From positions 1-64,000 of the forward strand of contig CANQRU010000009.1 of the NCBI GenBank assembly GCA_947626395.1: a DNA stretch of 64,000 nt, written 5' to 3'. The position numbers were made by a program, and so were the translations under genes. The notes under the pieces were generated by a model, which saw only the letters and a program-made list of their open reading frames with translations, made no database searches and was not told the DNA's origin. This document shows, in pieces, positions 63,253 through 64,000 of this stretch; position 1 is the stretch's first letter, and every line of letters starts with the position of its first letter. The stretch is from an uncultured Lachnospiraceae bacterium (GTDB taxonomy: Bacteria; Bacillota; Clostridia; Lachnospirales; Lachnospiraceae).

Positions 63253-64000
63253 TCAGGCCTTGCCCACAGATCCGAACAGCTCCATCTTCTCCTTGACCGT
63301 CTCCTTGATGGCGGCAGCGCCGGGAGCCAGAAGCTTTCTCGGGTCGTAGCCCTTGCCCTGCTCGTCCTTGCCCTCTTCGATATACTTGCGGGTCGCGGCC
63401 GCGAAGGACAGCTGGCACTCGGTGTTCACGTTGATCTTCGCAACGCCCAGGTCGATGGCCTTGCGGATCATGTCGGCCGGGATGCCGGTGCCGCCGTGAA
63501 GAACCAGAGGCATATCGCCGGTCTTCGCCTTGATGGCGGCCAGAGTCTCGAAGCTTAAGCCCTTCCAGTTCGCCGGATACTTGCCGTGGATGTTGCCGAT
63601 GCCCGCAGCCAGGAAATCGATCCCCAGATCGGCGATCATCTTGCACTCGTCGGGATCCGCGCACTCGCCCATACCGACCACGCCGTCTTCTTCGCCGCCG
63701 ATGGCGCCGACCTCAGCCTCGATGGAGATGCCCATGGCATGCGCGATGGCGACCAGTTCCTTGGTCTTCGCCACGTTCTCATCGATCGGATAGTGAGAGC
63801 CGTCGAACATGATGGAAGAGAATCCGGCCTTGATGCACTTGTAGCAGCCGTCATAAGTGCCGTGATCCAGATGGGTGGCTACCGGAACGGTGATGCCCAT
63901 CTCGTCGATCATCGCGCCAACCATAGCCGCAACGGTCTTGAATCCGGTCATATACTTGCCTGCGCCCTCGGACACGCCAAGGATCACCGGAGACTGCAGC
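63253..64000 (-). CDS. fba: Class II fructose-1,6-bisphosphate aldolase, C-terminal part
   Basis: The frame stays open to the window edge (LQSPVILGVSEGAGKYM), so the gene starts outside; about 249 residues are visible of roughly 285-310. Zinc ligands and active-site motifs: VATHLDHGTYDGCYKCI (HxDH-type), GFSSIMFDGSHYPIDEN, EAEVGAIGGEEDGV, GIGNIHGKYP, VLHGGTGIP and INVNTECQ. It splits fructose-1,6-bisphosphate in glycolysis. The C-terminus FGSVGKA is complete. Confidence 0.95.
   Translation of the reverse strand, partial: LQSPVILGVSEGAGKYMTGFKTVAAMVGAMIDEMGITVPVATHLDHGTYDGCYKCIKAGFSSIMFDGSHYPIDENVAKTKELVAIAHAMGISIEAEVGAIGGEEDGVVGMGECADPDECKMIADLGIDFLAAGIGNIHGKYPANWKGLSFETLAAIKAKTGDMPLVLHGGTGIPADMIRKAIDLGVAKINVNTECQLSFAAATRKYIEEGKDEQGKGYDPRKLLAPGAAAIKETVKEKMELFGSVGKA

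Noticed and set aside
1-64000. tRNA or rRNA genes
   Set aside because: I looked for tRNA T-loop and CCA-type ends and for rRNA motifs and found none I could support by eye; a covariance scan would be decisive.

Overview
The window is a GC-rich low-complexity-prone chromosome segment from a Firmicute of class Clostridia, most likely a gut Lachnospiraceae. The pointers are a reverse rubrerythrin behind a PerR/Fur-type regulator, a type III glutamine synthetase, class II fructose-bisphosphate aldolase, QueT under a preQ1-I-like leader, AzlCD, LuxS, DUF4230 proteins, a thioester/isopeptide surface adhesin, AGGAGG-type ribosome binding sites and TTGACA/TATAAT promoters. Family names are my recognition from sequence; no database was searched.

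Layout. 1-0.7 kb: right end of an IS66 element. 1-12.4 kb (minus strand): a 3,091-residue cell-wall adhesin, a 186-residue protein in front of it, and a tyrosine recombinase gene. The recombinase gene and a perfect outward-facing sigma-70 promoter are enclosed by two 27-bp recombination-site-like sequences in inverted orientation. The promoter now points away from the adhesin, into a stretch with no gene; inversion would aim it at the adhesin operon. I read this as a self-encoded phase-variation switch, presently OFF or low. 12.8-21.8 kb: housekeeping genes on the minus strand (CapA-like phosphatase, Gfo/Idh oxidoreductase, AzlCD exporter, secreted trigger-factor-like PPIase, M18 aminopeptidase, Dtd, small alarmone synthetase, S1-domain protein). 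22-26.6 kb (plus strand): PHP phosphatase, LysR regulator, PerR-like regulator plus reverse rubrerythrin, and an Rpn-type PD-(D/E)XK protein.

26.7-43.4 kb is an AT-richer accessory island. Its core is a class 2 DISARM-like operon, transcribed vsr - drmMII - drmE - drmA - drmB - NERD/UvrD-like helicase, followed by a small ORF, a Sel1-repeat protein and a radical-SAM-like chimera. No DrmC-type phospholipase D gene is seen; the NERD helicase sits where it would be expected. A divergent Cro/C1 regulator and a palindrome inside the operon promoter suggest repression. At the island edge lie two tandem type I toxin-antitoxin modules with opposed antisense RNA promoters and terminators.

43.5-64 kb: leuS, glpK, a 1,543-residue DUF4011-helicase-nuclease protein (another defence candidate), a Ca2+-type P-ATPase, preQ1 riboswitch plus queT, a B12-binding radical SAM protein, luxS, two DUF4230 proteins, glnN-type glutamine synthetase and the 3' part of fba. 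Several housekeeping proteins carry unusual Ala/Glu/Ser/Gln-rich repeat inserts or tails, which seems to be a trait of this genome.
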